Assembly (NCBI RefSeq): GCF_005670685.2
Contig: NZ_CP062008.1
Location: forward strand, 2,852,001-2,916,000
DNA from: Mycolicibacterium mucogenicum DSM 44124
Lineage (GTDB): Bacteria > Actinomycetota > Actinomycetes > Mycobacteriales > Mycobacteriaceae
DNA length: 64,000 nt
Direction of reading: 5' to 3'
Shown one piece after another: positions 7,766 to 16,997 of this stretch (position 1 is its first letter; the number at the start of each line of letters is the position of its first letter). Below the pieces are notes generated by a model. The model made no database searches. It was given only the letters and a program-made list of their open reading frames with translations, and had not been told where the DNA came from. The position numbers and the translations under genes were made by a program.

Positions 7766-8650
7766 ATGACCACCGCAGCGGCGCGAAACGGCGCACTCAT
7801 GACCGTCGCGTCCATGATGTCGGTGCAGCTGGGTGCTGCCCTTGCGGTGAAGCTCATGGACGGCATCGGGCCGGCCGGCGTGGCCTGGCTCCGCCTGGCC
7901 TGGGCCGGCACGTTGATGCTGCTGTTCGTCCGGCCGCGGCCGAAGTCGTTCACCCGCTCGGCGTTGCTGTCGTGTGTCCTGCTCGGTATCGCCACCGCCG
8001 GCTTCACGCTGCTGTTCATGGTGGCGGTCTCCCGCATTCCGCTCGGCACCGCGAGTGCCCTGGAATACCTGGGCGCGCTTGCCGTCGCAGTGGCCAAGGG
8101 GCGCGGACGCGGACGGCTGCTGTTCCCCGCGATGGCGGGCACCGGCGTCGTTCTGCTGACCCAACCGTGGGCGGCTGCCGTCGACCCCGTGGGTGTGCTC
8201 GCAGCGCTGGCTTCAGCGGTCTGCCTCGGTGCCTACATCCTGCTGACGCAGCGCGTCGGCGACGAGGTCTCCGGCATCACGGGTTTGGCGGTGTCCATGC
8301 CGGTGGCCGGTCTGGTCGTCACCATGGTGGCCGGTCCGTCTGTCGTCGGCCATCTGACGCCGCACCTGCTGCTGGCCGGCCTGGGTCTGGCCATCCTGTT
8401 GCCGGCCATCCCGTTCACGCTGGAGATGCTGGCCCTCAAGCGCCTCACCGCGGCAGCGTTCGGCACGCTGATGAGCCTCGAACCGGCATTCGCCATGATG
8501 CTCGGGCTGATCGTGCTGCATCAGGTGCCGGGGCTGCCCGCCGTCGCCGGCATCGCACTCGTCGTTCTGGCCGGTGTCGGCGCCGCCCGCAGCGGCGCTC
8601 GACCCGTGGCCGGGACGGGCCACCGGGAACCGGCCCTCGTGGTCGAATAG
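7766..8650 (+). CDS. EamA/RhtA-type drug/metabolite exporter
   Basis: Inner-membrane exporter of the DMT superfamily, 294 residues, with about ten hydrophobic segments arranged as two EamA repeats of five. Features such as VAVSRIPLGTASALEYLGALAVAV and LKRLTAAAFGTLMSLEPAFAMMLGL match RhtA-like threonine/homoserine exporters, so amino acid or metabolite efflux is the best guess. It has a palindrome (7692-7706) in its upstream region and is followed 4 bp later by the NCS1 permease gene, suggesting one transcript. Confidence 0.85.
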   Translation: MTTAAARNGALMTVASMMSVQLGAALAVKLMDGIGPAGVAWLRLAWAGTLMLLFVRPRPKSFTRSALLSCVLLGIATAGFTLLFMVAVSRIPLGTASALEYLGALAVAVAKGRGRGRLLFPAMAGTGVVLLTQPWAAAVDPVGVLAALASAVCLGAYILLTQRVGDEVSGITGLAVSMPVAGLVVTMVAGPSVVGHLTPHLLLAGLGLAILLPAIPFTLEMLALKRLTAAAFGTLMSLEPAFAMMLGLIVLHQVPGLPAVAGIALVVLAGVGAARSGARPVAGTGHREPALVVE

Positions 8651-8654
8651 GGGC

Positions 8655-10031
8655 ATGACGCCACCGGCCACCGCGCTCACCGCCTCGCCGTTCACCGGCC
8701 GCACCCCCAGCCGGGCCGGGGACCTGTCGGTGGAAACCCATGGCATCGCCCCGGTTCCGGCCGACCGGCGGTACGGCACGCCGGGCCGGCTGTTCACGGT
8801 GTGGTTCGCGCCGCAGATCAACATGACATGTGTCTTCACCGGCGCGATGATCGGCGCACTCGGTCTGGGGTTCTGGCTGGCGATGCTGGCGATGATCGTC
8901 GGCACGGTGCTCGGGTCGCTGGTCGTCGGCTACCTCTCCACGTTGGGCCCGCGCACCGGTACCGCGCAGCTGCCCGGGGCACGGATGGCGTTCGGCGGTT
9001 TGATCGCGGTACCCGCTGTGCTGCAATGGCTCTCGTCGGTGGCGTGGGACGCACTGGTCGGTCTGTTCGGCGGCGAAGCGCTCGCCGTGCTGCTCGGTAT
9101 CCCGTTCTGGGCGGCGGTGCTGATCGTGCTGGGCGTGCAGGGTGCGGTCGGGTTCATCGGCTACGAGCTGATCCACCGGCTACAGGCCGTCCTCACCGTG
9201 GTGTTGTTCGCGACGTTCGTCGTGTTCGCGGTGAAACTCGTTGCCGGACATCAGGTCGTGGCACCGGCGACCGCGCACGGTGCCGACCTGGCCGGCGCCT
9301 TCGTGCTGGCGGTCACCATCGCCCTGAGCCTGGCCGTGTCCTGGGCCAGCTATGCCGCCGACTTCAGCCGCTACCTCCCGGCGGATTCGGCGCCGCGCAA
9401 GGTTTTCGGGTTCAGTTTCGCCGGACTGGCCGCCGCGTACGTGTTCGTCGAGACCATCGGCATCGCCGCCGGGAGTCTCATCACCGACCAGACCGCCGAG
9501 GGCGTGCGGTCGGTGATGGGCGGGGGAGCACTGGGTGCCATCGCACTGCTCATCATCGCGCTGGCGTCGGTCGGCTCGGGTGTGATGAACGACTACAGCG
9601 GTTCGCTCGCCCTGCAGACGCTGGGTGTCCGCGTGCGGCGGCCGGTGTCCTCATTGGTGGTGACGGCGCTGGCGTTCGGCCTGATCCTCTGGCTCCACAC
9701 CGGCGACACCGCAACGCGATTCACCAATGTGCTGCTTCTGATCAGCTACTGGATTCCGGCGTTCGCGGCCATCGTGATCGTCGACTGGCGCCGCCGCAGC
9801 CGCGGCCGGCCGACCGTGGATCCCGCCGCGGAGACGACGCCGCGGGCCGACGCCGTGGCCGCCCTGGTCGCGTTCGTGGTGGCCTACGGCGCCGCGATCC
9901 CATTCATGAACACCACGCTGCTGCAAGGGCCCGTCGCCGTCGCGTGGCATGGCGCCGACATCGCGTACTTCGTGAATTTCGTTGTCGCACTGGTGGTCTA
10001 CGGCGGCTACCGGCGGCTCAGGAGTTCCTGA
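8655..10031 (+). CDS. NCS1-family purine-cytosine permease
   Basis: Cytosine/purine/hydantoin-type symporter of the NCS1 family, 458 residues, about twelve membrane segments. The N-terminal signature ETHGIAPVPADRRYGTPGRLFTVWFAPQ is typical of purine-cytosine permeases (E-x-x-G-I-x-P-I-P). The ATG at 8655 was chosen because it places this signature at a normal position, and it lies 4 bp after the exporter stop. The substrate is probably a nucleobase or related heterocycle. The convergent cluster across 10032 encodes beta-alanine-type transamination, and beta-alanine is the end product of reductive pyrimidine breakdown, so a link to pyrimidine salvage or catabolism is possible but unproven. Confidence 0.87.
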   Translation: MTPPATALTASPFTGRTPSRAGDLSVETHGIAPVPADRRYGTPGRLFTVWFAPQINMTCVFTGAMIGALGLGFWLAMLAMIVGTVLGSLVVGYLSTLGPRTGTAQLPGARMAFGGLIAVPAVLQWLSSVAWDALVGLFGGEALAVLLGIPFWAAVLIVLGVQGAVGFIGYELIHRLQAVLTVVLFATFVVFAVKLVAGHQVVAPATAHGADLAGAFVLAVTIALSLAVSWASYAADFSRYLPADSAPRKVFGFSFAGLAAAYVFVETIGIAAGSLITDQTAEGVRSVMGGGALGAIALLIIALASVGSGVMNDYSGSLALQTLGVRVRRPVSSLVVTALAFGLILWLHTGDTATRFTNVLLLISYWIPAFAAIVIVDWRRRSRGRPTVDPAAETTPRADAVAALVAFVVAYGAAIPFMNTTLLQGPVAVAWHGADIAYFVNFVVALVVYGGYRRLRSS

Positions 10032-10032
10032 G

Positions 10033-11166
10033 TCAGCGCACCGTCGCAAAGAACGCGCGCACGTCGTCGACGAACAACTCGGGCTGCTCGAATGCCGCGA
10101 AGTGACCACCGCGCGGCATCGTCGTCCAGTGGGTGATGTTGTACCCGGTCTCGCACCAGGACCGCGGTGCCCGCAGGATCTCCTTCGGGAACGACGCGAC
10201 GCCGGTCGGCAGCTCGACCTTGCGCTGCCCGCCGCCGAACACCCGGAAGCTCTCCCAGTACAGCCGCGCCGACGATGCCCCGGTGGCGGTGGCCCAGTAG
10301 ATCATCACGTCGTCGAGCATCTCGTCACGGCTCAGCGCGCTCTCCACGTCACCGTCGTGGTCGGTCCACGACCAGAACTTCTCGACGATCCACGCCAGTT
10401 GCGCCACCGGTGAATCGACCAGGCCGTAGCCGATCGTCTGCGGACGGGTGGACTGCTCCTTGGCATAGCCGGAATCGACGTCCTGGTAGTGCTTCAACGC
10501 CGCCAGCGCGTTCTGTTCCTCGGCGGTGAACTCCGTCGTGCCGGCGGCGGGACGGCCCATGGGCATGTTGGTGTGAATGGCGATGCAATGACCCACGTTT
10601 CGCCCGATCTGGGTGGTCACCGCCGCACCCCAGTCGCCGCCCTGCGCGCCGTAGCGGGTGTAGCCGAGCCGGACCATCAGGTCATCCCACACCTGTGCGG
10701 TCCGCTCGATGCCCCATCCGGTGGCGGCGGGTTTACCCGAGAAGCCGTAGCCGGGCAGTGACGGACACACCACGTGGAACGCGTCTTCCGCCCGGCCGCC
10801 GTGCGCGGTCGGATCGGTCAGTGGGCCGATGACCTTCTGGAACTCGGCGATCGACCCGGGCCACCCGTGCGTGATGATCAGCGGCAGTGCGTCGGGGTGC
10901 GGTGACCGCTGATGGATGAAATGGATGTCCAGACCGTCGATTTCGGTGACGTACTGATCGAACCGGTTCAGTGCCGCCTCGCGGGCCCGCCAGTCGTAGC
11001 CGTTCGCCCAGTAGTCGGCCAGCGCGCGGGTGTAGCTGAGCGGAATGCCCTGGCTCCAGTCGTCGACGCACTCGGCTTCGGGCCATCGGGTGTTGGCCAG
11101 CCGGTGGCGCAGATCGTCCAGCACTGCGTCGGGCACGGCGATCTGGAAAGGCGCTATCTCGGTCAC
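10033..11166 (-). CDS. Epoxide hydrolase (EHN-domain alpha/beta hydrolase)
   Basis: Soluble-type epoxide hydrolase of 377 residues. An N-terminal EHN domain (about residues 5-110) precedes the alpha/beta-hydrolase core. The oxyanion motif HGWPGS is at 100-105 and the nucleophile Asp178 lies in GGDWG. The catalytic His is probably in the C-terminal GGHFAAFE. It would open epoxides to diols through a covalent ester intermediate. It is the last gene of the minus-strand run starting with mmsA, 12 bp after lutC, but has no obvious metabolic tie to lactate oxidation, so it may simply share a transcript. Confidence 0.87.
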   Translation of the reverse strand: MTEIAPFQIAVPDAVLDDLRHRLANTRWPEAECVDDWSQGIPLSYTRALADYWANGYDWRAREAALNRFDQYVTEIDGLDIHFIHQRSPHPDALPLIITHGWPGSIAEFQKVIGPLTDPTAHGGRAEDAFHVVCPSLPGYGFSGKPAATGWGIERTAQVWDDLMVRLGYTRYGAQGGDWGAAVTTQIGRNVGHCIAIHTNMPMGRPAAGTTEFTAEEQNALAALKHYQDVDSGYAKEQSTRPQTIGYGLVDSPVAQLAWIVEKFWSWTDHDGDVESALSRDEMLDDVMIYWATATGASSARLYWESFRVFGGGQRKVELPTGVASFPKEILRAPRSWCETGYNITHWTTMPRGGHFAAFEQPELFVDDVRAFFATVR

Positions 11167-11178
11167 GAAGATCCATTC

Positions 11179-11796
11179 TTACCGGGCGGCTTCGACGATC
11201 ACCACGTCGAGGGTCCGTGGACCGTGCACGCCCTCGACGCGCTGCAGTTCGATGTCGCTCGTCGCGCTCGGCCCGGAGATGAAGGTCAGTGGGCGGGACG
11301 GCTCGAGCGCCGCGAACGCCTGCGGCACGGTGTCGACGATCTGGTCGGCCCGGATGACGCAGACGTGATGGTCGGGCACCAGCGTCAGCGCGCGCCGGCC
11401 TTGTGCCGCACCGGCATCCAGCACGATGGTTCCGGTCGATGCGATCCCGAGGGCGCAGCCGGTCACCACCGCATCGACGCTGTCCAGCACATCGATGGTG
11501 ACGGGCGGGTCGTCGACGACGGTGTGGATGCCCGTCACCCAGTCGGGCGGCAGGTCCGCGGGGATCACCGCGGTCCCGGTGCCGACGAGGGCAGCGATCA
11601 CCGTGGCCACTTCCGTCTCGGCGACGCGGTGTACCTGTGCCCGGTAGTCGGCCACCGTCTCGGCGAATCGGTCGACATCGCCGAGGCCGGTCAAGGGCTG
11701 CCGGTCATAGTCGCGTGGCACGCGCACCGCGGCCGGCGGGGCCGATCCGAGCGCGGCGCGGATGCGCCCCAGTACGGCTTCCCGAGCGTCGGTCAT
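11179..11796 (-). CDS. lutC: LutC, L-lactate oxidation complex subunit
   Basis: LUD-domain protein of 205 residues, third component of the LutABC iron-sulfur L-lactate dehydrogenase complex that converts lactate to pyruvate. The sequence shows the family pattern VTGCALGIASTGTIVLDAG and VPDHHVCVIRADQIVDTVPQA, near residues 111-160. The ATG at 11796 overlaps the lutB stop by 4 bp (ATGA), which fixes the start and indicates translational coupling. No lutR-type GntR regulator is adjacent. Confidence 0.9.
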   Translation of the reverse strand: MTDAREAVLGRIRAALGSAPPAAVRVPRDYDRQPLTGLGDVDRFAETVADYRAQVHRVAETEVATVIAALVGTGTAVIPADLPPDWVTGIHTVVDDPPVTIDVLDSVDAVVTGCALGIASTGTIVLDAGAAQGRRALTLVPDHHVCVIRADQIVDTVPQAFAALEPSRPLTFISGPSATSDIELQRVEGVHGPRTLDVVIVEAAR

Positions 11797-13232
11797 TGGT
11801 CGCCGCTCCGGTTGCGGGCCCACCACTGCCGGAACGTCTCCGCCGGTGGTGCCGGAACATCGCGGCTCGAAGTCCATTTCGATGCCGGCCACGGCAGGTT
11901 GGTGATGCGGTGGTCCTTGCCGGCGAGCAGTCGGCCCGCGCCGAGCGCCTTCTCCGCCAGCCCGAACCGCGACGCGGACCCCATGGCCCAGCCCGCGGCT
12001 TTCATCGCCAAATCCTGTCCGGAGGGAAGTCCGCCGCGTTCTGTATCGACTTGAGCCGCCCGCAGATGCACCAGGATCGATGGGATGTCGATGCGGACGG
12101 GACAGGCCTCGAAGCAGGCTCCACACAGCGACGACGCATACGGCAGGCTCGTGTTCGGGTCGTCGTGACCGGTGGTCCCGGTCAGCTGGGGGCTGAGGAT
12201 CGCGCCGATGGGTCCCGGGTACACCGAGCCGTAGGCGTGCCCGCCCGTGCGTTCGTAGACCGGGCAGACGTTCAGGCAGGCGCTGCACCGGATGCAGTGC
12301 AGCGCAGCACGTCCCACCTCGTCGGCGAGGACGCGCGTCCGGCCGTTGTCGAGCAGCACCAGATGGAACTGCTGCGGGCCGTCGCCGGGGTGCACTCCGG
12401 TCCACATCGAGGTGTACGGGTTCATCCGCTCGGCGGTCGACGACCGCGGCAGCAGTTGCATGAACACATCGAGATCGGTGAAGCGCGGGATCACCTTCTC
12501 GATGCCCATCACGGTGATCAGGGTTTCGGGCAGCGTCAGGCACATGCGGCCGTTGCCCTCGGATTCGACGACCGCCAGGGTCCCGGTTTCGGCCACGCCG
12601 AAGTTGGCGCCGCTGACGGCGACATTGGCGGACAGGAACTTTCGCCGCAGATGCGCGCGGGCGGCCATCGCCAGCACCCGGGGTTCGTCGGTGAGTTCGC
12701 CGGCGCCGGGCATTTCGCGTTCGAAGATGTCCCGGATCTCGGTGCGGTTGCGGTGGATCGCCGGGACGAGGATGTGGCTCGGCTTGTCGTGTCCGAGTTG
12801 GACGATAAGCTCGGCCAGGTCGGTCTCGATGGGCGTGATGCCCTCGGCCTCCAGGTACTCGTTGAGCCCGATTTCCTGCGTGGCCATCGACTTCACCTTG
12901 ACGACCTCGGTGCTGCCGGTGCCCCGGATCAGCTCGGCGACAATGCGATTGGCTTCGTCGCCGTCGCGCGCCCAGTGCACGGTGCCGCCACGCGCTGTGA
13001 CGTTGGCTTCGAGTTCCTCCAGCAGTTCCGGTAGCCGCGCCAGCACGTCCTGTTTCAGTGCGCTGCCGGCGGCGCGCAGCTGTTCCCAGTCGTCGCATTC
13101 GGCAATGGCGGCAAGACGTTTGGCGCGGATGGTGCCGGTGGCATGGCCGATGTTGCGGCGTAGTTGGGCGTCGCCGAGCGCGGTCCGCGCGGCAGCCGGA
13201 AAGCTCTGGTCGCCACGAAGATTCCCGGTCAC
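11793..13232 (-). CDS. lutB: LutB, iron-sulfur subunit of L-lactate oxidation complex
   Basis: Iron-sulfur protein of 479 residues with an N-terminal LUD domain and a C-terminal ferredoxin-like domain. Two 4Fe-4S motifs are visible: HCIRCSACLNVCPVYE and SSLCGACFEACPVRIDIP. It passes electrons from lactate oxidation together with LutA and LutC, at the membrane's inner face. The GTG start at 13232 overlaps the lutA stop (GTGA); a longer in-frame start would extend deep into lutA and was rejected. Confidence 0.92.
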   Translation of the reverse strand: MTGNLRGDQSFPAAARTALGDAQLRRNIGHATGTIRAKRLAAIAECDDWEQLRAAGSALKQDVLARLPELLEELEANVTARGGTVHWARDGDEANRIVAELIRGTGSTEVVKVKSMATQEIGLNEYLEAEGITPIETDLAELIVQLGHDKPSHILVPAIHRNRTEIRDIFEREMPGAGELTDEPRVLAMAARAHLRRKFLSANVAVSGANFGVAETGTLAVVESEGNGRMCLTLPETLITVMGIEKVIPRFTDLDVFMQLLPRSSTAERMNPYTSMWTGVHPGDGPQQFHLVLLDNGRTRVLADEVGRAALHCIRCSACLNVCPVYERTGGHAYGSVYPGPIGAILSPQLTGTTGHDDPNTSLPYASSLCGACFEACPVRIDIPSILVHLRAAQVDTERGGLPSGQDLAMKAAGWAMGSASRFGLAEKALGAGRLLAGKDHRITNLPWPASKWTSSRDVPAPPAETFRQWWARNRSGDQ

Positions 13233-13957
13233 GATGTGGCCGCCAGGATTTCGGCCAGATGCACGGTACGGACGCCGCTGCCGATCCGGCTCAGCCCACC
13301 CCCGATGTGCATGAGGCACGATGCGTCACCTGCCGTGCACACCGCGGCGCCCGTCGTCGCGATGTTCGCCATCTTGTCTTCGAGCATCGCCGTGGACACG
13401 TCGGCGTTCTTCAAGGCGAAAGTGCCACCGAAGCCGCAACAGGATTCGGCCTGCGGCAGTTCGACGAGCGTCAGGCCCTGGACGTTGCGCAGCAGCCGCA
13501 GTGGCTTGTCACCCACACCCAGCATCCGCAGCGAGTGGCATGTCGGGTGGTAGGTGACGCGGTGCGGGTAGTAGGCGCCGACGTCGTCGACGCCGAGCAC
13601 GTCGACCAGGAACTCGGAGAGCTCGAAGGTGTGCGCCGCAACCGATTCGGCGCGCGCCGCGAGCCCGGTGTCGCCGGCGCGCCGGGCCACCATCGCGTGT
13701 TGGTGACGCACCGACCCGACGCACGATCCCGACGGCGCCACGACGGCGTCGAAGCCGGTGAAGGCGTCGACGTGGTTGCGCACCAACGGCACGGCTTCAC
13801 GCAGGTACCCGGTGTTGACGTGCATCTGTCCGCAGCAGGTCTGCCCGGCCGGGAACTCCACCCGGTGACCCAGCCGTTCCAGCAGCCGCACCGTGGCGAT
13901 GGCGGCAGCCGGAAACATGGCATCGGCCAGGCAGGTCGCGAACAGCGCTATCCGCAC
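13229..13957 (-). CDS. lutA: LutA, cysteine-rich subunit of L-lactate oxidation complex
   Basis: Protein of 242 residues with two CCG (cysteine-rich) domains. Motifs TCCGQMHVNTGY (about residues 40-51) and SCCGFGGTFALKN are the heterodisulfide-reductase-type cluster-binding sequences. It is the first of three overlapping lut genes and lies 15 bp after the aminotransferase gene, so lutABC is probably expressed from the mmsA promoter. This links lactate use to the amino acid catabolic genes upstream. Confidence 0.92.
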   Translation of the reverse strand: MRIALFATCLADAMFPAAAIATVRLLERLGHRVEFPAGQTCCGQMHVNTGYLREAVPLVRNHVDAFTGFDAVVAPSGSCVGSVRHQHAMVARRAGDTGLAARAESVAAHTFELSEFLVDVLGVDDVGAYYPHRVTYHPTCHSLRMLGVGDKPLRLLRNVQGLTLVELPQAESCCGFGGTFALKNADVSTAMLEDKMANIATTGAAVCTAGDASCLMHIGGGLSRIGSGVRTVHLAEILAATS

Positions 13958-13972
13958 CGGCCGACAGTACCC

Positions 13973-15355
13973 CTACCGGGCGTACTGGTCCGCCACGTCG
14001 AGGGCGCGGTCCAGGATTTCCAGCCCGGCACGGACCTCGTCGTCAGTGGCATTGCACGGCGGCACCACATGGATACGGTTGAAGTTGGTGAACGGCATGA
14101 GGCCGTTGTCCTTGCAGAACGCGATGACGGTGTTCATCGCGGCACTGCTGCCACCGTAGGGCGCCAGCGGTTCGCGCGTTTCCCGGTCCTTGACCAGTTC
14201 GACGGCCCAGAACACGCCCGCGCCGCGGACTTCACCGACGCTGCGGTGCCGCTGCGCCATGTCCCGCAGGGCCGGCCCGATGATGTCGGCACCGAGGTGG
14301 GCCGCGTTCTCGACGATGCCTTCGTCGCGCATCGCGTTGATGGTCGCGACGGCGGCAGCTGTCGCCAGAGGGTGCCCGGAGTAGGTCAGGCCACCGGGGT
14401 AGGCGCGCTCGGCGAAGGTCTGGAAGATGGCGTTGCTGATCGCGACGCCACCCAGCGGCACATAGCCGGAGTTGACGCCCTTGGCGAACGTCAGCAGGTC
14501 CGGAACGACATCGAAGTGGTTGATGGCGAACCACTTTCCGGATCGGCCGAAGCCGGACATGACCTCGTCGGCGATCATCACGATGCCGTACTCGTCGCAC
14601 AGCGCGCGCACGCCCGCCAGATAGCCCGGCGGCGGCACCATGATGCCCGCGGTGCCCGGAATGGACTCCAGGATGATGGCCGCGATGGTCGACGCGCCCT
14701 CGAGCTCGATGACGCGCCGCAGTTCGTCGAGGGCCCGGGCGGACTCCTGGTCCTCGGTCTCGGCGTGGAACACCGAGCGGTACAGGAACGGTCCGTTGAA
14801 GTGGACGACGCCCGCGGCGCCGCGGTCGTTGGCGAACCGCCGGGGGTCACCGGTCAGGTTGATCGCCAGGTCGGTGCCGCCGTGGTACGCGCGGTAGCGG
14901 GCGAGCACCTTGTGCTTGCCGGTGTGCAGCCGGGCCATGCGCACGGCGTGCTCGTTGGCGTCGGCGCCGCCGTTGGTGAAGAAGATGTGGTTGAGGTCGC
15001 CGGGGGTCAGCTCGGCGATCAGCCGGGCCGCCTCGGACCGGGCGGCGTTGGCGTGCTGCGGCGCGATGGTGCACAGCTTCGCGGCCTGTTCCTGAATCGC
15101 CGCAACGACTTTCGGGTGCTGGTGGCCGATGTTGGTGTTGACGAGCTGCGACGAGAAGTCGAGCAGTCGGTTGCCGTCGCCGTCCCAGAAGTAGCTGCCC
15201 TCGGCCGCCGTGATGGTCATGGGGTTGAGCGCGGCCTGGGCCGACCAGGAATGGAAGACGTGGGCGCGGTCCAGCGCGTAGGCGCGCTCGGCTTCGGCGC
15301 GCATCGAGTCGATCGTGTGTCCGGCGGGCAGAACGTGGTCTGCGGCGAGGGTCAT
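13973..15355 (-). CDS. Class III omega-amino acid:pyruvate aminotransferase
   Basis: PLP-dependent class III aminotransferase of 460 residues. PLP-binding Asp263 lies in IADEVMSGFGR and the Schiff-base lysine is Lys292 in TFAKGVNSGY. The class acts on omega-amino acids such as beta-alanine, GABA or taurine, with pyruvate or 2-oxoglutarate as acceptor. The neighbour mmsA encodes a CoA-acylating semialdehyde dehydrogenase that could take malonate semialdehyde made from beta-alanine, making beta-alanine or 3-aminoisobutyrate the best substrate guess. The gene follows mmsA by 26 bp and precedes lutA by 15 bp. Confidence 0.88.
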   Translation of the reverse strand: MTLAADHVLPAGHTIDSMRAEAERAYALDRAHVFHSWSAQAALNPMTITAAEGSYFWDGDGNRLLDFSSQLVNTNIGHQHPKVVAAIQEQAAKLCTIAPQHANAARSEAARLIAELTPGDLNHIFFTNGGADANEHAVRMARLHTGKHKVLARYRAYHGGTDLAINLTGDPRRFANDRGAAGVVHFNGPFLYRSVFHAETEDQESARALDELRRVIELEGASTIAAIILESIPGTAGIMVPPPGYLAGVRALCDEYGIVMIADEVMSGFGRSGKWFAINHFDVVPDLLTFAKGVNSGYVPLGGVAISNAIFQTFAERAYPGGLTYSGHPLATAAAVATINAMRDEGIVENAAHLGADIIGPALRDMAQRHRSVGEVRGAGVFWAVELVKDRETREPLAPYGGSSAAMNTVIAFCKDNGLMPFTNFNRIHVVPPCNATDDEVRAGLEILDRALDVADQYAR

Positions 15356-15381
15356 GTCAGGTCCTCTATCTGGTTGCGCTA

Positions 15382-16881
15382 TCAGTTGTTCTCCGGGAAG
15401 CCCAGGTTGATGCCGCCGTGGCTGGGGTCGGCCCAGCGCTGGGTGACGGCCTTGGCGCGGGTGAAGAACTGCACGCCTTCGGGGCCGTAGGCGTGGGTGT
15501 CGCCGAACAGCGAGGCCTTCCAGCCGCCGAAGCTGAAGAACGCCATGGGAACCGGGATCGGGACGTTGATGCCGACCATGCCGACCTCGACCTCGTTCTG
15601 GAACCGGCGGGCCGCGCCACCGTCGTTGGTGAAGATCGCGGTGCCGTTGCCGTAGGGGTTGTTGTTGATAAGTTCCAATGCCTCGTCGTAGGTTTCGACG
15701 CGGACGACCGACAGCACGGGGCCGAAGATCTCGTCGGTGTAGACGCTCATCTCGGGGGTGACGTTGTCGAGCAGGGTCGGGCCCAGCCAGAAGCCGCCTT
15801 CGGCCCCCTCGACGGTGACATTGCGGCCGTCGAGCACGACCTTGGCGCCCTCGGCCTCGCCGGCGTCGATGTAGGCGGCCACCTTGTCCCGGTGCACCTT
15901 GGTGATGAGCGGGCCCATGTCCGAGCCCTTGGCGCCGTCACCGGTCTTGATGGCGGCGGCGCGCTCGGCGATCTTGGCGACCAGGTCGTCGGCGATCGGA
16001 CCGACGGCGACGCAGGCCGAGATGGCCATGCAGCGCTCACCGGCCGAACCGAAGCCGGCATTGACCATGCTGTCGGCGGCCAGATCCAGGTCGGCGTCAG
16101 GCAGGATCACCGCGTGGTTCTTGGCGCCGCCGAGGGCCTGCACGCGCTTGCCGGAGGCGGTGGCGGTCCGGTAGACGTATTGCGCGATCGGGGTGGAGCC
16201 GACGAACGAGACGGCCTTGATGGCGGGGTTGGTCAGCAGCTCGTCGACGGCGGTCTTGTCACCCTGCAGGACGTTGAAGACGCCGTCGGGCAGACCGGCT
16301 TCCTTCCACAGTTCGGCCATCCACAGCGAGGACGACGGGTCCTTCTCGGACGGCTTGACGACGACGGTGTTGCCGGCGGCGATGGCGATGGGGAAGAACC
16401 ACATCGGCACCATGGCCGGGAAGTTGAACGGCGCGATGATGGCGACCGGGCCGAGGGCCTGGCGGATGTTGTAGACGTCGACGCTGGTGGAGGCGTTCTC
16501 GGCGTAGCCGCCCTTGAGCAGATGCGGGATGCCGCAGGCGAATTCGACGACCTCGATGCCGCGGGCGACCTCGCCCATGGCGTCCGAGAGCACCTTGCCG
16601 TGCTCGGCGGTGATGATCGCGGCGAGCTCCTCGCGGCGGGCGTTGAGCAGCTCGCGGAACGCGAACAGCGTCTGCACCCGCTTGGTGATCGAGGTGTCGC
16701 GCCAGGCCGGGAAGGCGGCGACGGCGGCGTTGATGACGGTCTGGGCGTCCTCGACGCTCGCGAGCGCGACCTGGCCGGTGACCTGGCCGGTGGCCGGGTT
16801 GGTGACCGGTGCCGACTGTCCCGAGGATCCGGTGAAGACGTCGTTGTTGATCCAGTGCGAGATGGTCTGCGAGGTGGTCAT
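15382..16881 (-). CDS. mmsA: CoA-acylating methylmalonate-semialdehyde dehydrogenase
   Basis: Aldehyde dehydrogenase of 499 residues, the usual MmsA length. It oxidises methylmalonate (or malonate) semialdehyde with NAD+ and CoA to propionyl-CoA (or acetyl-CoA) and CO2. The NAD-binding PFNFPAMVPMWFFP (151-164) and catalytic Cys284 in GSAGERCMAIS are diagnostic, as MMSDH lacks the glutamate general base of ordinary ALDHs. The ATG at 16881 begins MTTSQTISHW. A very long open frame continues upstream, but that part is antisense to the PucR gene. First gene of the minus-strand operon, divergent from PucR. Confidence 0.93.
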   Translation of the reverse strand: MTTSQTISHWINNDVFTGSSGQSAPVTNPATGQVTGQVALASVEDAQTVINAAVAAFPAWRDTSITKRVQTLFAFRELLNARREELAAIITAEHGKVLSDAMGEVARGIEVVEFACGIPHLLKGGYAENASTSVDVYNIRQALGPVAIIAPFNFPAMVPMWFFPIAIAAGNTVVVKPSEKDPSSSLWMAELWKEAGLPDGVFNVLQGDKTAVDELLTNPAIKAVSFVGSTPIAQYVYRTATASGKRVQALGGAKNHAVILPDADLDLAADSMVNAGFGSAGERCMAISACVAVGPIADDLVAKIAERAAAIKTGDGAKGSDMGPLITKVHRDKVAAYIDAGEAEGAKVVLDGRNVTVEGAEGGFWLGPTLLDNVTPEMSVYTDEIFGPVLSVVRVETYDEALELINNNPYGNGTAIFTNDGGAARRFQNEVEVGMVGINVPIPVPMAFFSFGGWKASLFGDTHAYGPEGVQFFTRAKAVTQRWADPSHGGINLGFPENN

Positions 16882-16980
16882 CGTCGAGGTTGGCCTTCCT
16901 GGTCGGGGCGGGTGTGCACTCAGCTTGCCCCGGCGGAACCCCCGAATCGGCCGACAATCTGTATCACGTTCGACCTTACG

Positions 16981-16997
16981 ATTTACACTTTGTAAAT
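16981..16997. promoter_or_regulatory. Palindromic operator candidate over the PucR start
   Basis: ATTTACACTTTGTAAAT is a perfect 7-bp inverted repeat with a 3-bp spacer in the mmsA-PucR divergent gap. It includes the first two bases of the PucR ATG at 16996, so a protein bound here would block translation initiation or a leaderless transcript. The binding protein (PucR itself or another) is inferred only. Confidence 0.5.

Noticed and set aside
13058..15490. 810-codon open frame on the plus strand
   Set aside because: Antisense to lutB, lutA and the aminotransferase, whose motifs are clear on the minus strand.
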